Assembly (NCBI GenBank): GCA_902619675.1
Contig: CACNFA010000001.1
Coordinates: 86,140-150,139, forward strand
From: an uncultured Pelagibacteraceae bacterium
Lineage (GTDB): Bacteria > Pseudomonadota > Alphaproteobacteria > Pelagibacterales > Pelagibacteraceae
Direction: 5' to 3'
Length of the DNA stretch: 64,000 nt
The notes below the pieces were generated by a model. That model searched no databases. It was not told the origin of the DNA and saw only the letters and a program-made list of their open reading frames with translations. The stretch's first letter is position 1. Each line of letters begins with the position of its first letter. A program made the translations under genes and the position numbers. Positions 1 through 9,989 of this stretch are shown piece by piece.

Positions 1-1
1 T

Positions 2-163
2 GGATTTTCAATATTAGTTTTATCTAATTTTATTCCAACAATTTATTTTGGAGTATTTACAGGTATTGCAATGCTTCTAGCTATGATTTCAGTATTAACT
101 TTATTACCAAAACTGCTTATTATTTATAAACCTTTTGGTCAAAATGATAAAAAGCTTACATGA
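2..163 (+). CDS. C-terminal fragment of RND/MMPL-type membrane exporter (truncated by window start)
   Basis: Frame 2 translation GFSILVLSNFIPTIYFGVFTGIAMLLAMISVLTLLPKLLIIYKPFGQNDKKLT* resembles the last TM segments of MMPL/RND proteins; stop overlaps next start (ATGA). Confidence 0.6.
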   Translation, partial: GFSILVLSNFIPTIYFGVFTGIAMLLAMISVLTLLPKLLIIYKPFGQNDKKLT

Positions 164-705
164 TCGATAGCTTATTAAAGGCTTTTAATAACTTAACTAT
201 TTTTGACACATTTATTATTTTAATATTTGGTTATTGTATAATTCAGTGTTTCTTAAAAGGTTTTTCTTTAAGCCTTATTTCATTCATGAAGTGGGTTTTG
301 TCTACAATAGTTACTATTATTTTAGTTCCTAAGTTGCAACCATCTGTGAGTGATTATATAGAGTCTGAATTTATTAATAGTGTAGGCCTAGGGTTCGTAA
401 TATTTATTTTGACTCTTTTTTTAATTATTTTAATTGGAAAGGCTTTAAGTAGGGCGGTAACTTGGACTGGTGTAGGATCTATTGATAAAACCTTCGGCTT
501 AATATTTGGTGTTTTTAAAGGATACGTCGTTTCAGTATGTTTATTCACAATATTAAATTGGTTTTATCCACATCAAAGTTGGAGTATACCGACAAAAGAT
601 GCTATCACATTTGAAATCATTTACAAAGGAAGTGAAATACTATTACAAGAATTTCCTTCAAACGATGATTTTATGGACACGAAAGAAAAAATTGAAAAAA
701 TTTAA
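160..705 (+). CDS. cvpA: CvpA family membrane protein
   Basis: 181 aa multi-TM protein directly upstream of purF, the classical cvpA-purF arrangement. Confidence 0.85.
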   Translation: MIDSLLKAFNNLTIFDTFIILIFGYCIIQCFLKGFSLSLISFMKWVLSTIVTIILVPKLQPSVSDYIESEFINSVGLGFVIFILTLFLIILIGKALSRAVTWTGVGSIDKTFGLIFGVFKGYVVSVCLFTILNWFYPHQSWSIPTKDAITFEIIYKGSEILLQEFPSNDDFMDTKEKIEKI

Positions 706-2143
706 TCTTGATAAGTTACGAGAAGAATGTGGTGTTTTTGGAATAACTGACCACTCTGATGCCTCTGCTTTAGTAGCTTTAGGCCTTCATGCTTTACAAC
801 ATAGAGGTCAAGAAGGTTGCGGGATAGTTTCTTTTGATGGAAAAAACTACCATTCTGAGAAAAGACAAGGTTTAGTTGGAGATCATTTTACCAACCCTGA
901 AGTGCTTAAAAAATTACCAGGAAAATCTGCTATTGGTCATAATCGATATTCTACTACGGGTGAAACTTCATTAAGAAACATTCAGCCTTTTTTTGCTGAT
1001 TTGCATATGGGTGGAGTTAGTATTGCACATAACGGAAATTTGACAAATGCTTTAATTTTAAGAGAAGAGTTGGTCAAAGATGGTGCTATATTTAGAACTA
1101 CAAGTGATACAGAGACAATTGTTCAGCTAATAGCTAAATCTAAAAGAGAAAAATTTTTGGATAAATTAATCGATGCTTTATTTAGAATTCAAGGAGGCTA
1201 TTCTTTGATACTTATGACTAATAAAAAACTAATCGGTGTAAGGGATCCTTTTGGTATCAGACCATTAATAATTGGAAAACTTAAAAATTCTTTCATCTTT
1301 GCCTCTGAAACTTGTGCTCTTGATATCGTAGGAGCTACATTCATAAGAGAAGTTGAAAATGGAGAAATAGTCACAATTGAAAATAATGAAATTAAGAGTG
1401 TAAACCCATTTCCAAAACAAAAGGCAAGGCCTTGTGTTTTTGAATATATTTATTTTGCCAGACCTGACAGTTTAATTGGAGGCAAATGTGCTTATGAATT
1501 TAGAAAAAATTTAGGCACAGAACTTGCAAAAGAAGCTGATCTCACAGCTGACTTGGTTGTGCCAGTTCCAGACTCGGGTGTGCCCGCAGCCCTTGGCTTT
1601 GCTGAGGAGTCGAAAAAAAAATTTGAACTAGGTTTGATACGAAACCACTATGTTGGTAGAACTTTTATTGAACCCACACAGAACATACGAAGCTTAGGGG
1701 TAAAACTCAAATTAAGTTCTACAAGAACTTTAGTTAAAAACAAATGTATAATTCTAATTGATGACTCTTTAGTAAGAGGAACTACATGTCTTAAAATCGT
1801 TAAAATGCTTTACGAAAGTGGCGCTAAAGAAGTTCACGTAAGAATTGCTTGTCCAGAGATAAAATTTCCTGATTTTTACGGTGTTGATATGCCAACTAAG
1901 CAGGAACTTTTGGCACATAACAAAAACAACAAAGAGATGTGTGACTATATTAAAGCAAAAAGTCTGAAATTTTTGTCCTTAGACGGTTTATATAAAGCAT
2001 TAACTGGTAAAAATAGAAACAAAAATTACCCTCAGTTTAGTGACCACTATTTTACTGGAGAGTATCCAATAAAACCCTCTGATGATTTACAGGGACTTAA
2101 AATTAAACAACTATCTTTATTAAGTGTTAAATCAAATAATTAA
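665..2143 (+). CDS. purF: Amidophosphoribosyltransferase
   Basis: LREECGVFGI nucleophile Cys motif, ALQHRGQEGCGI, VPVPDSGVPAALGFAEES, PRPP motif ILIDDSLVRGTT; start chosen at ATG 665 rather than 599. Confidence 0.95.
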   Translation: MILWTRKKKLKKFNLDKLREECGVFGITDHSDASALVALGLHALQHRGQEGCGIVSFDGKNYHSEKRQGLVGDHFTNPEVLKKLPGKSAIGHNRYSTTGETSLRNIQPFFADLHMGGVSIAHNGNLTNALILREELVKDGAIFRTTSDTETIVQLIAKSKREKFLDKLIDALFRIQGGYSLILMTNKKLIGVRDPFGIRPLIIGKLKNSFIFASETCALDIVGATFIREVENGEIVTIENNEIKSVNPFPKQKARPCVFEYIYFARPDSLIGGKCAYEFRKNLGTELAKEADLTADLVVPVPDSGVPAALGFAEESKKKFELGLIRNHYVGRTFIEPTQNIRSLGVKLKLSSTRTLVKNKCIILIDDSLVRGTTCLKIVKMLYESGAKEVHVRIACPEIKFPDFYGVDMPTKQELLAHNKNNKEMCDYIKAKSLKFLSLDGLYKALTGKNRNKNYPQFSDHYFTGEYPIKPSDDLQGLKIKQLSLLSVKSNN

Positions 2144-3465
2144 TTTAATAACGAAATTTTATTTTTTTTATCAAGATAAATTAAAGATTTATCAATAAAT
2201 ATTGGATCAGATTTTATTTTTGTGGGGAGTTTTTTGATATCCTCTAGTCTACCATTTACATTATATTGTAACACAAATGCATTTTCTAAAAAAATTAAAA
2301 TACTTTTATTTGACATGGCCATACTTTTAAATGAAACCTTTTTTTTTTTTAATTTTAAAAAATCTGAAACTTGCTCATTTATTTCATAAGAATAAATTAT
2401 CGAACCATTTTCTAAATTAAGTGAAATTAAAAAATTATTCTTTGTTACTATAAAAAGATAATTATTAATTAATAATGGTTTAATCATAGAAGAAAAATTT
2501 TTTTTGTGAAGAATAGATCCTGTTTTGTTATCAATAATATATGTAAAATCATTAGTGGAAATTATAATTTTATTTTTTGAACTTACAATTTGGCTCCCTT
2601 GAAATAAATTACTTGGATTTAGATCTAGAGATTGATTTAAGTTGATAAACCAGTTGATCTTTGAATTTTCATTTCTTATTGAATAAAGAGAGCCGTATGT
2701 ATTCAGATATAAAGAAAAATCTTCACTTATAGAAATATTATTAATAAACTTATTTTTAACTTTGGTTTCTTCAGTTGGGATTAAGCTGATTGTTTCACCG
2801 GTTTTTTTATTAAAAAAGTATAAATCATTGTTTTGAGATGCGGCAATAATTTTATTTTTGTAAATTTTAAGGTTAGATCTAAAAGGTACTTTATAATTTT
2901 TTGCCCAAATTACCTTTTTTTTAAAATAATCAAATGCATATAGAAATCCCAAGTTATCAGAGACATATATAATATTATTCTCAACTATTATATTTAATTT
3001 TATTTTAAATTTTTTATATTTTTTTTTATAAAAATTAAACTTTTCGATATCTTTATTTTTATCTAAAGAAAAAATAATTAAATTACCGTTGTCATCGCTA
3101 GTGATAATGTTATTATTTTCAAATAAAATATACTGACTAACTTTTTTGTTTGAAATTTTCTTACTTTTGAAAATTAGTTGATTTGAATTTCCATAATTAA
3201 AATTATCGAAATTATTAGATGGACTATAAAAAATATCTGTCCATTTAAAACTCGATTGATTGTTTTTGATATTAAAATTAAAATTTTCGTTTAGAGGTAT
3301 AATTTTATTAAAGGATTTTTTAGAAGAAGAGAGTGTTTTAAAATCACTAAATATGTCTTTATCTTTTGTTGTAATATTGTTGTTATTTTTCCAAATTCCT
3401 GATTTGTTATCGAATGAGCAACCAGCTAAAAAAATTAAAGTAAAAAAGATTATAAAAAACTTCAT
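2140..3465 (-). CDS. bamB: Outer membrane assembly lipoprotein, PQQ-like beta-propeller (BamB-like)
   Basis: Lipobox LIFLAGCS, repeated beta-propeller-like strands, adjacent to YfgM-like protein. Confidence 0.7.
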   Translation of the reverse strand: MKFFIIFFTLIFLAGCSFDNKSGIWKNNNNITTKDKDIFSDFKTLSSSKKSFNKIIPLNENFNFNIKNNQSSFKWTDIFYSPSNNFDNFNYGNSNQLIFKSKKISNKKVSQYILFENNNIITSDDNGNLIIFSLDKNKDIEKFNFYKKKYKKFKIKLNIIVENNIIYVSDNLGFLYAFDYFKKKVIWAKNYKVPFRSNLKIYKNKIIAASQNNDLYFFNKKTGETISLIPTEETKVKNKFINNISISEDFSLYLNTYGSLYSIRNENSKINWFINLNQSLDLNPSNLFQGSQIVSSKNKIIISTNDFTYIIDNKTGSILHKKNFSSMIKPLLINNYLFIVTKNNFLISLNLENGSIIYSYEINEQVSDFLKLKKKKVSFKSMAMSNKSILIFLENAFVLQYNVNGRLEDIKKLPTKIKSDPIFIDKSLIYLDKKNKISLLN

Positions 3466-3482
3466 AAGCTCTAAATTTAATA

Positions 3483-3989
3483 TTATTTCATAAGCAATTC
3501 TTCGGCGATATTTTTAAGTTTCGACTCGGAGTCAATTAATTTATTAAATAACTTATTACCTTCTTCAATATTAGAGATCTGAATCAAATACAATCCCTTT
3601 TTAAAAACAATCAAATCTTTTTGATCCTTGCTAGTAGAAAGTTTTTCAATATAATCAAAGTATTCAAGAATTTTTTTTTTATCTTTTTCTAAATTTTTTT
3701 CTAAAATAGTGTTTAGCGCCAAGATTGAATAAAAGTTATTTTTTGAATATATGATTTGTTCAAATAATTCTTTTGATTTTTCTTTGTCAGTAGAAAGTAA
3801 TAATCCAGCTTGTACATATTTTTCTGAGATTTTTGAATTTTCATTTTCTTTATAATTTTCAAGTAAAATGATTGAAATAATTAATAAAATAATAATAATT
3901 ATAATGATAACAAATTTTTTTTTATTTTTATTTAAAAAAGTGGCTACTCTGTCTTTGAAATCTATTTTGTTATCTAAATTTTGGTCCAT
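3483..3989 (-). CDS. YfgM-like TPR-type membrane-anchored protein
   Basis: N-terminal TM segment followed by helical repeats; position next to bamB. Confidence 0.6.
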   Translation of the reverse strand: MDQNLDNKIDFKDRVATFLNKNKKKFVIIIIIIILLIISIILLENYKENENSKISEKYVQAGLLLSTDKEKSKELFEQIIYSKNNFYSILALNTILEKNLEKDKKKILEYFDYIEKLSTSKDQKDLIVFKKGLYLIQISNIEEGNKLFNKLIDSESKLKNIAEELLMK

Positions 3990-4776
3990 TTAAAAAATTT
4001 TTTGTTGATGGAAACTTGTTTCCTCTTACCTCTGTAGTATATTTTTTTACAGCTTTTTCAATTATTCTATCTAATGCTACGTATTTTTTTACAAACTTAG
4101 GATAAAAACCGCTAATTCCTAACATGTCATCAGTAACAAGTATTTGGCCATCACAATAACTTGAGGAGCCTATCCCGATTGTTGGTATTTTCAGGTTTTT
4201 TGTAATTAATTTTGATGCCACGGGAGCAATACATTCAAGCACAATAGAAAATGCGCCTGCTTTTTCAATAAGCAGTGCTTCCTTTAGGAGTTCATTTATT
4301 TTTTTTTTAGTGTCACCTTCGATACCAAATTTTTTTTTAAATTGAGGTGTATATCCTATATGGCCCATTACTGGAATTTTAGATTTGACCATTTCATTAA
4401 TAATATCAAAATTTTTTTTGTTGCTTTCAATTTTTATAGCATCACACTTTGTTTTGTTAATTATTAATTTTGCGTTTTTTTTAGCGACAAATTTATTTTT
4501 ATATGATCCTTTAGGCATATCGACAACTAAAAGAGAATTTTTTATTCCTTTTTTTACACTCAACGTATGCTGAATCATATTTTGTAAAGTAATTTTATGA
4601 GTATTTTCAAAACCATATAAAACATTTGCCATTGAGTCGCCTACTAAAATTATATCGCAATATTTATCCAGAATTTGAGCAATATTTTTTGAATATGCCG
4701 TTAAGCTTACAATTTTGGATTTATTTTTTTTATTTATTATTTTTATAATTTTTTTGTTCATTTTTATATTACTCAA
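3970..4776 (-). CDS. panB: 3-methyl-2-oxobutanoate hydroxymethyltransferase
   Basis: [66 protein letters not shown] motifs. Confidence 0.93.
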   Translation of the reverse strand: MSNIKMNKKIIKIINKKNKSKIVSLTAYSKNIAQILDKYCDIILVGDSMANVLYGFENTHKITLQNMIQHTLSVKKGIKNSLLVVDMPKGSYKNKFVAKKNAKLIINKTKCDAIKIESNKKNFDIINEMVKSKIPVMGHIGYTPQFKKKFGIEGDTKKKINELLKEALLIEKAGAFSIVLECIAPVASKLITKNLKIPTIGIGSSSYCDGQILVTDDMLGISGFYPKFVKKYVALDRIIEKAVKKYTTEVRGNKFPSTKNFLNGPKFR

Positions 4777-6331
4777 GTTCTATAGTGCTTGGAGGTTTTG
4801 ATGTTATATCATACACAACCCTATTTATACCTTTTACATTATTAACAATTTTATTAGATATTTTGTCTAAAAATTCTTTTGGAAATTTAAAATAGTCAGC
4901 TGTCATTCCATCTTCAGATGTTACTGCTCGTAACAAACAAATATATTCGTATGTTCTTGAGTCACCCATTACTCCAACAGATTTTACAGGTAGTAAAGCT
5001 ACATATGCTTGCCAAATTTTGTCATAAAGATTATTTTTCTTTAGCTCATTGATATAAATGTGATCTGCCTCTTGCAGAATTTTTATTTTTTCCGCATTTA
5101 TATTTCCAATTATTCTTATCCCAAGACCTGGACCTGGAAAAGGATGTCTAAGAGAGATGTCTTTAGAAAGACCTAAGGATTTACCTAAAACTCTAACCTC
5201 GTCTTTAAAAAATTCTTTCAAAGGCTCTAACAACTTTAAATTCATCTTTTTTGGTAAACCGCCTACATTATGATGAGATTTTATTTTTGATGATTTGCTA
5301 CCAGATGAAGATCTGCTTTCAATAATATCAGGGTAAAGTGTACCTTGAGCAAGATATTTTACATTTTTAATTTTTTTTGCCTCTTTTTCAAAAATTTTTA
5401 TAAATAGGCCTCCAATTATTTTTCTTTTTTTTTCAGGATTAGAAGTATTTTTCAATTTTTCAATAAATATTTTAGAAGCGTTTATTAATTTTACATTTAA
5501 TTTATATCTATCTTTGAATATCTTATATGTATATTTAAATTCATCTTTTCTCATCAATCCTGTATCTACCATAATGCAAATTAAATTCTTTTTTATTGCT
5601 TTGTTAACTAATAAAGCAACTACACTACTATCTACTCCTCCAGATAATGCGCAAATAACTTTATCTTTTTTTACAACTTTTTTAATTTCACCTATGAGTT
5701 TTTTTTTTTGAGAAACAATATTCCATTTTTTTTTTACTTTACAAATTGAAAATAAAAAGTTTTTAAAGATTTGCTCACCCTTTTCTGTATGAGTAACTTC
5801 AGGATGAAATTGAACACCATAGATTTTTTTTTGAGCATTTTCTATTATCGTATATTTTGAGTCTTTAGTGAAAGCTATACAATTAAAATTTTTTGGTAAT
5901 TTAAATACTGCATCCTCATGACTCATCCATACTACTTTTCGTGAAATAAGAAAATTTTTTATCAGCTCAGAATTTTTTTTTTTGTAAAGAAATGCTCTTC
6001 CAAATTCTCTCCTTTTTTTTGAAGACTTTATTGAGCCACCATATAATTTTGAAATTAATTGTAATCCATAGCATATGCCAAGTATTGGAATTTTCTTTTC
6101 AAACAAATCTTTTGAGATCGTTTGATGTTTATCTTTTGTTACAGTTGATGGTCCACCAGATAGGATAATACCCTTGATTAAACTTAAATTTTTTAATTTT
6201 TTTTTTAATTCCTGAGGTGGAACTATTTCAGAATAAACACCTAAATCTCTTATTCTTCTAGCAATTAATTTTGTAACTTGTGATCCAAAATCAATAATTA
6301 ATATTCTTTCCTTATTATTTTGAAATTGCAT
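4769..6331 (-). CDS. guaA: GMP synthase (glutamine-hydrolysing)
   Basis: GATase motif [21 protein letters not shown]-loop, C-terminal [13 protein letters not shown]. Confidence 0.97.
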   Translation of the reverse strand: MQFQNNKERILIIDFGSQVTKLIARRIRDLGVYSEIVPPQELKKKLKNLSLIKGIILSGGPSTVTKDKHQTISKDLFEKKIPILGICYGLQLISKLYGGSIKSSKKRREFGRAFLYKKKNSELIKNFLISRKVVWMSHEDAVFKLPKNFNCIAFTKDSKYTIIENAQKKIYGVQFHPEVTHTEKGEQIFKNFLFSICKVKKKWNIVSQKKKLIGEIKKVVKKDKVICALSGGVDSSVVALLVNKAIKKNLICIMVDTGLMRKDEFKYTYKIFKDRYKLNVKLINASKIFIEKLKNTSNPEKKRKIIGGLFIKIFEKEAKKIKNVKYLAQGTLYPDIIESRSSSGSKSSKIKSHHNVGGLPKKMNLKLLEPLKEFFKDEVRVLGKSLGLSKDISLRHPFPGPGLGIRIIGNINAEKIKILQEADHIYINELKKNNLYDKIWQAYVALLPVKSVGVMGDSRTYEYICLLRAVTSEDGMTADYFKFPKEFLDKISNKIVNNVKGINRVVYDITSKPPSTIELE

Positions 6332-6754
6332 TTATTTTTTAGATAAATTTTCAATTTCTGATTTTAATTTTTGACTTTTTTTACAAAATTTATCACACAA
6401 ATTAATCAATCTTTCATTTAGTTCTTTACTTTTTTTATAGTCAGAGGACTCTAATTTTAGCTTTGCCAAATTATAAATAGCTTCCTCATTTCGAGGATTG
6501 AGCAATATAACAGTATTTAAGTTTTGCTCTTGTAAATCTTTTTTTTTTAAATTTTTAAATATTTTTGATAAATATAAATATGACATTTCACTTTTTGGAT
6601 TAAAGACAATATCTTGTTCAAATTTAAATTTAGCTTCATTAAATTTTTTTACCTTATATAAATTAAGGCCTTCTTGAAAATATTGAGTATTTGCGTACAG
6701 TGGTTTTGTTAGTAAAATTAATAAAAAAATTATTTTTAAAATTTTTATTGTCAT
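6332..6754 (-). CDS. Tetratricopeptide repeat protein with signal/TM segment
   Basis: N-terminal hydrophobic segment; TPR-like YFQEGLNLYKVKKFNEAKFKFEQDIVFNP. Confidence 0.6.
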   Translation of the reverse strand: MTIKILKIIFLLILLTKPLYANTQYFQEGLNLYKVKKFNEAKFKFEQDIVFNPKSEMSYLYLSKIFKNLKKKDLQEQNLNTVILLNPRNEEAIYNLAKLKLESSDYKKSKELNERLINLCDKFCKKSQKLKSEIENLSKK

Positions 6755-7830
6755 AGTTTATAATTAATTGTTTTTTGTGTCATTTCAACACTATGCACCA
6801 TACTTTCGTAGAATCCAGCTTTAGTAATTTTAATAAACTTAGCATTTTTTGGAATTTGATCCAAATTTTTTGCTCCAATATATCCCATAGATGAACGCAA
6901 ACCACCTTTGAGTTGATAAATGATTTTAGACACATTTCCCTTGTACTCCACTCTACCTTCAACCCCTTCAGGCACAAATTTAGATTTATCCTTAAAATTT
7001 TTTTGAAAATATCTATTTGCAGAACCTGATGACATAGCGCCGATAGATCCCATTCCTCTATAAACTTTAAAAATTTTACCTTTTGCTTTGAATTTTTTCC
7101 CAGGACTCTCATCAGTTCCAGCAAAAATTGATCCCATCATAATTGCATCGGCCCCTGCAGCCAAGGCTTTAGCTAAATCGCCTGAAAACTTAATTCCCCC
7201 GTCTGAAATTATTTTAATTTTTTTTTTGCCTAAAGCATTTTTAACTTCCATAATCGCTGAAATTTGTGGAACTCCAATTCCAGCAACCATTCTAGTGGTA
7301 CAAATTGATCCGGGTCCTATTCCTACTTTAATAATATCAGCACCCGAATTATATAATCTTTTTGCAGCCTCACCTGTTGCGATATTTCCAACACAAATGG
7401 GAATTTTAGTATTAATTCTTTTTAACTTTGAAAGTGTTTTCAAAACTTTTTGACTATGACCATGAGCAGTATCTATGACTATCAAATCACAACCGCTATC
7501 GATCAATTTTTTTGTCCTATCAATATCCTCATTATTAGTTCCCACGGCAGCCCCAACAACAAAGTTATTATTCTTAACTTTTAATACTTCTTTTGATTGG
7601 TTGTTAATATTCAAATTTCGATGAATTATTCCAATACCTCCGGAGTTTGCCATTGCAATTGCCATTCTAGACTCAGTAACTGTGTCCATTGCCGAAGATA
7701 AAAATGGGACCTTAAGAGAGATTTTTTTTGTTAATTTTAAAGAAATATTTGTTTCTGAAGGTAGCACATTAGAAAATCGCGGTAACAACAGTACATCGTC
7801 AAAGGTTAAAGATTCTTTAATTGATCCCAT
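6751..7830 (-). CDS. guaB: IMP dehydrogenase, short form lacking CBS domains
   Basis: LTFDDVLLLPRFS, DTAHGHS, GIGPGSICTTRMVAGIGVPQ, SDGGIKFSGDLAKALAAGAD; only 359 aa. Confidence 0.95.
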   Translation of the reverse strand: MGSIKESLTFDDVLLLPRFSNVLPSETNISLKLTKKISLKVPFLSSAMDTVTESRMAIAMANSGGIGIIHRNLNINNQSKEVLKVKNNNFVVGAAVGTNNEDIDRTKKLIDSGCDLIVIDTAHGHSQKVLKTLSKLKRINTKIPICVGNIATGEAAKRLYNSGADIIKVGIGPGSICTTRMVAGIGVPQISAIMEVKNALGKKKIKIISDGGIKFSGDLAKALAAGADAIMMGSIFAGTDESPGKKFKAKGKIFKVYRGMGSIGAMSSGSANRYFQKNFKDKSKFVPEGVEGRVEYKGNVSKIIYQLKGGLRSSMGYIGAKNLDQIPKNAKFIKITKAGFYESMVHSVEMTQKTINYKL

Positions 7831-7856
7831 ATATACTTATAAACAATTTTTAAAAT

Positions 7857-8483
7857 TTATAAAGTCTTTAAAAATTTACAATGTATATAAGTCTCCTTAG
7901 ATTCATTTCTACTCGACTTAGGTTTAAAGAAATTGACTTCTTTAAACAATAATTTAGCTGAGTCTTTTACTTCAATAAAATCATCACCAGTGAAAAGCTT
8001 CGAAACAAACACGCCTTTAGGTTTCAGAATTTTCAATGACATATTTAAAGCTTCTGAGCAAAGTTGATTGGTCCTGATAGAATCAAGAGATTTATTTCCA
8101 GTAGTATCAGCAGCCATGTCAGAAATAATGACATCTATTTTTTCTTTAAAAAAACTTTGAACTTTGTAGTGTGTATTTTGATCGAAAATATCACAATTAA
8201 AAAATTTAACATTTTTAATAGGCTCCATGAATTTAGTATCAATAGATAGAATCTTTCCGTTAGTTATTATCCCGCTCACAATCTGAGACCATCCCCCGGG
8301 GCTAGAACCAAGGTCTAAAAGTGAGCTATCTTTTTTAATAAATTTAAACTTTTGATTAAGTTCTATTAATTTAAAAGATGCTCTTGATCTATATCCAAGA
8401 GTTTTTGATTTTTTGAAAAATTGATCTCTATGTTGCTTTATTTTCCATGAATTACTTTTCTTAACTTTTTTAGATTTTTTCAT
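7857..8483 (-). CDS. rlmE: 23S rRNA 2'-O-ribose methyltransferase (FtsJ/RrmJ family)
   Basis: YRSRASFKLIELNQKF, LLDLGSSPGGWSQ, VISDMAADTTGN motifs. Confidence 0.93.
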   Translation of the reverse strand: MKKSKKVKKSNSWKIKQHRDQFFKKSKTLGYRSRASFKLIELNQKFKFIKKDSSLLDLGSSPGGWSQIVSGIITNGKILSIDTKFMEPIKNVKFFNCDIFDQNTHYKVQSFFKEKIDVIISDMAADTTGNKSLDSIRTNQLCSEALNMSLKILKPKGVFVSKLFTGDDFIEVKDSAKLLFKEVNFFKPKSSRNESKETYIHCKFLKTL

Positions 8484-9274
8484 TACAAAATATCTTCATG
8501 ATCATCCTCAGATATTTTTGTCAGAGATTTTTCTTTCTGTTTTCTAAAAATAAAAATACTTATTGGGATTGAAATAAGGTAGGCCAAACCAAATATTAAA
8601 AGTGTCTCAAATGTATAAAACAATAAAGCAATAAATATCATTCCTGCTGAAAGTAGTAAAAAAATTGTAGCCTTAGGAGGAGTTGAAATTTTTTTTAATG
8701 ACAAGGTTGGAATTTTACTCACAAGAAGTACAGCAATAAAAATTGTCAAAAAAGGTGTTAAGTCTTTTGCAACAAAATTGTATCTTAAATCACTGAGCTC
8801 TAAAATTAAGGGCATTAATATAAGTAAACCGCCAGCTGGCGATGGTATACCCTCAAAAAAATTATTTTTCCATTCTTGATGATTTTCATTTTTGGTCAAA
8901 TTAAATCTGGCTAATCTTAGAACACAACAAACAGAATATATTAAAGCTATCGCCCATCCTAATCTTCCATAATTTTTAAGTTCCCAAAAATATAAAATAA
9001 ATACTGGTGCAATTCCAAAACTTACAAAATCTGTTAAAGAGTCTAATTCTTTTCCAAATTCAGAGGTTCCTTTTATTAATCTAGCTATTCTACCGTCCAG
9101 TGCATCTAAAATAGCTGCAAATAAAATTAATATGACAGCGAGACTAAAGTTACCGTCGATCGAGAATTTGATTGAACTTATTCCTAAGCATACTCCTCCT
9201 AGAGTAAGTATATTCGGTAAAAGATATCTTGTTTTTTTTGAGGAAACTAATTTGAATTTTTTATTTTGTTCCAT
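8483..9274 (-). CDS. pssA: CDP-diacylglycerol--serine O-phosphatidyltransferase
   Basis: CDP-alcohol phosphotransferase motif DALDGRIARLIKGTSEFGKELDSLTD; paired with psd. Confidence 0.93.
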   Translation of the reverse strand: MEQNKKFKLVSSKKTRYLLPNILTLGGVCLGISSIKFSIDGNFSLAVILILFAAILDALDGRIARLIKGTSEFGKELDSLTDFVSFGIAPVFILYFWELKNYGRLGWAIALIYSVCCVLRLARFNLTKNENHQEWKNNFFEGIPSPAGGLLILMPLILELSDLRYNFVAKDLTPFLTIFIAVLLVSKIPTLSLKKISTPPKATIFLLLSAGMIFIALLFYTFETLLIFGLAYLISIPISIFIFRKQKEKSLTKISEDDHEDIL

Positions 9275-9924
9275 TATTCAGATGCTATTAAGCTTTCTCC
9301 AGCAACAACATTTTGTCCTAGTTTTGCTAAAACCTTTTTATTTTTAAAATATAAATCAACTCTACTTCCAAATCGGATCATTCCGATTCTATCACCTTGT
9401 TTAAGTTCTTGCCCTTGTTCTACTTCACAAACAATTCTTCTGGCTATAAGTCCAGCAATTTGAACTATTATGATTTCCTCATTGTTAACATTAGATTTTA
9501 TTTTAAAATAGTTTCTCTCATTTTCCTCACTGGCTTTATCTAAAGAAGCATTTAGAAATTTTCCTGGCTTATAGTATATCTCTTCAATCTTGCCTGATGT
9601 AGGAATTCTATTTACATGACAGTTAAATACATTCATGAACACACTTACTCTCGTGTATGTTGTGTTTTCTAATCTAAGTTCTTCCGGTCCAGATCTCTCT
9701 GATATATCCGTAATCAAGCCGTCAGCAGGACTAATTAAATAATTGTCATCGTTAATCGAAAAGCGCTCTGGATCTCTAAAGAAATAGTAAACCCACACTG
9801 TTACTAAAATAAATATTAAACCCAAAAATTTGGAGAAAAATAAAATTATAAAAGTTACAATAATAGAAATGGCTAGGAATTTATAGCCTTCTTTATGTAT
9901 CTTAGGAAAAATTGTGTTAAACAT
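9274..9924 (-). CDS. psd: Phosphatidylserine decarboxylase proenzyme
   Basis: FMNVFNCHVNRIPTSG and GMIRFGSRVDLY (GS autocleavage site); paired with pssA. Confidence 0.93.
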   Translation of the reverse strand: MFNTIFPKIHKEGYKFLAISIIVTFIILFFSKFLGLIFILVTVWVYYFFRDPERFSINDDNYLISPADGLITDISERSGPEELRLENTTYTRVSVFMNVFNCHVNRIPTSGKIEEIYYKPGKFLNASLDKASEENERNYFKIKSNVNNEEIIIVQIAGLIARRIVCEVEQGQELKQGDRIGMIRFGSRVDLYFKNKKVLAKLGQNVVAGESLIASE

Positions 9925-9989
9925 AATTTTAAGTTTGCTTAATTTTTCTTAATATGTATAAAAATCACAGTTTATCAATCAATATTTTT

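Noticed and set aside
6780-7124. 114-aa minus-strand ORF overlapping guaB in another frame
   Set aside because: Out-of-frame reading of guaB itself; guaB frame is intact and conserved
7088-7453. 121-aa plus-strand ORF opposite guaB
   Set aside because: Antisense to IMPDH catalytic core; no recognisable domain
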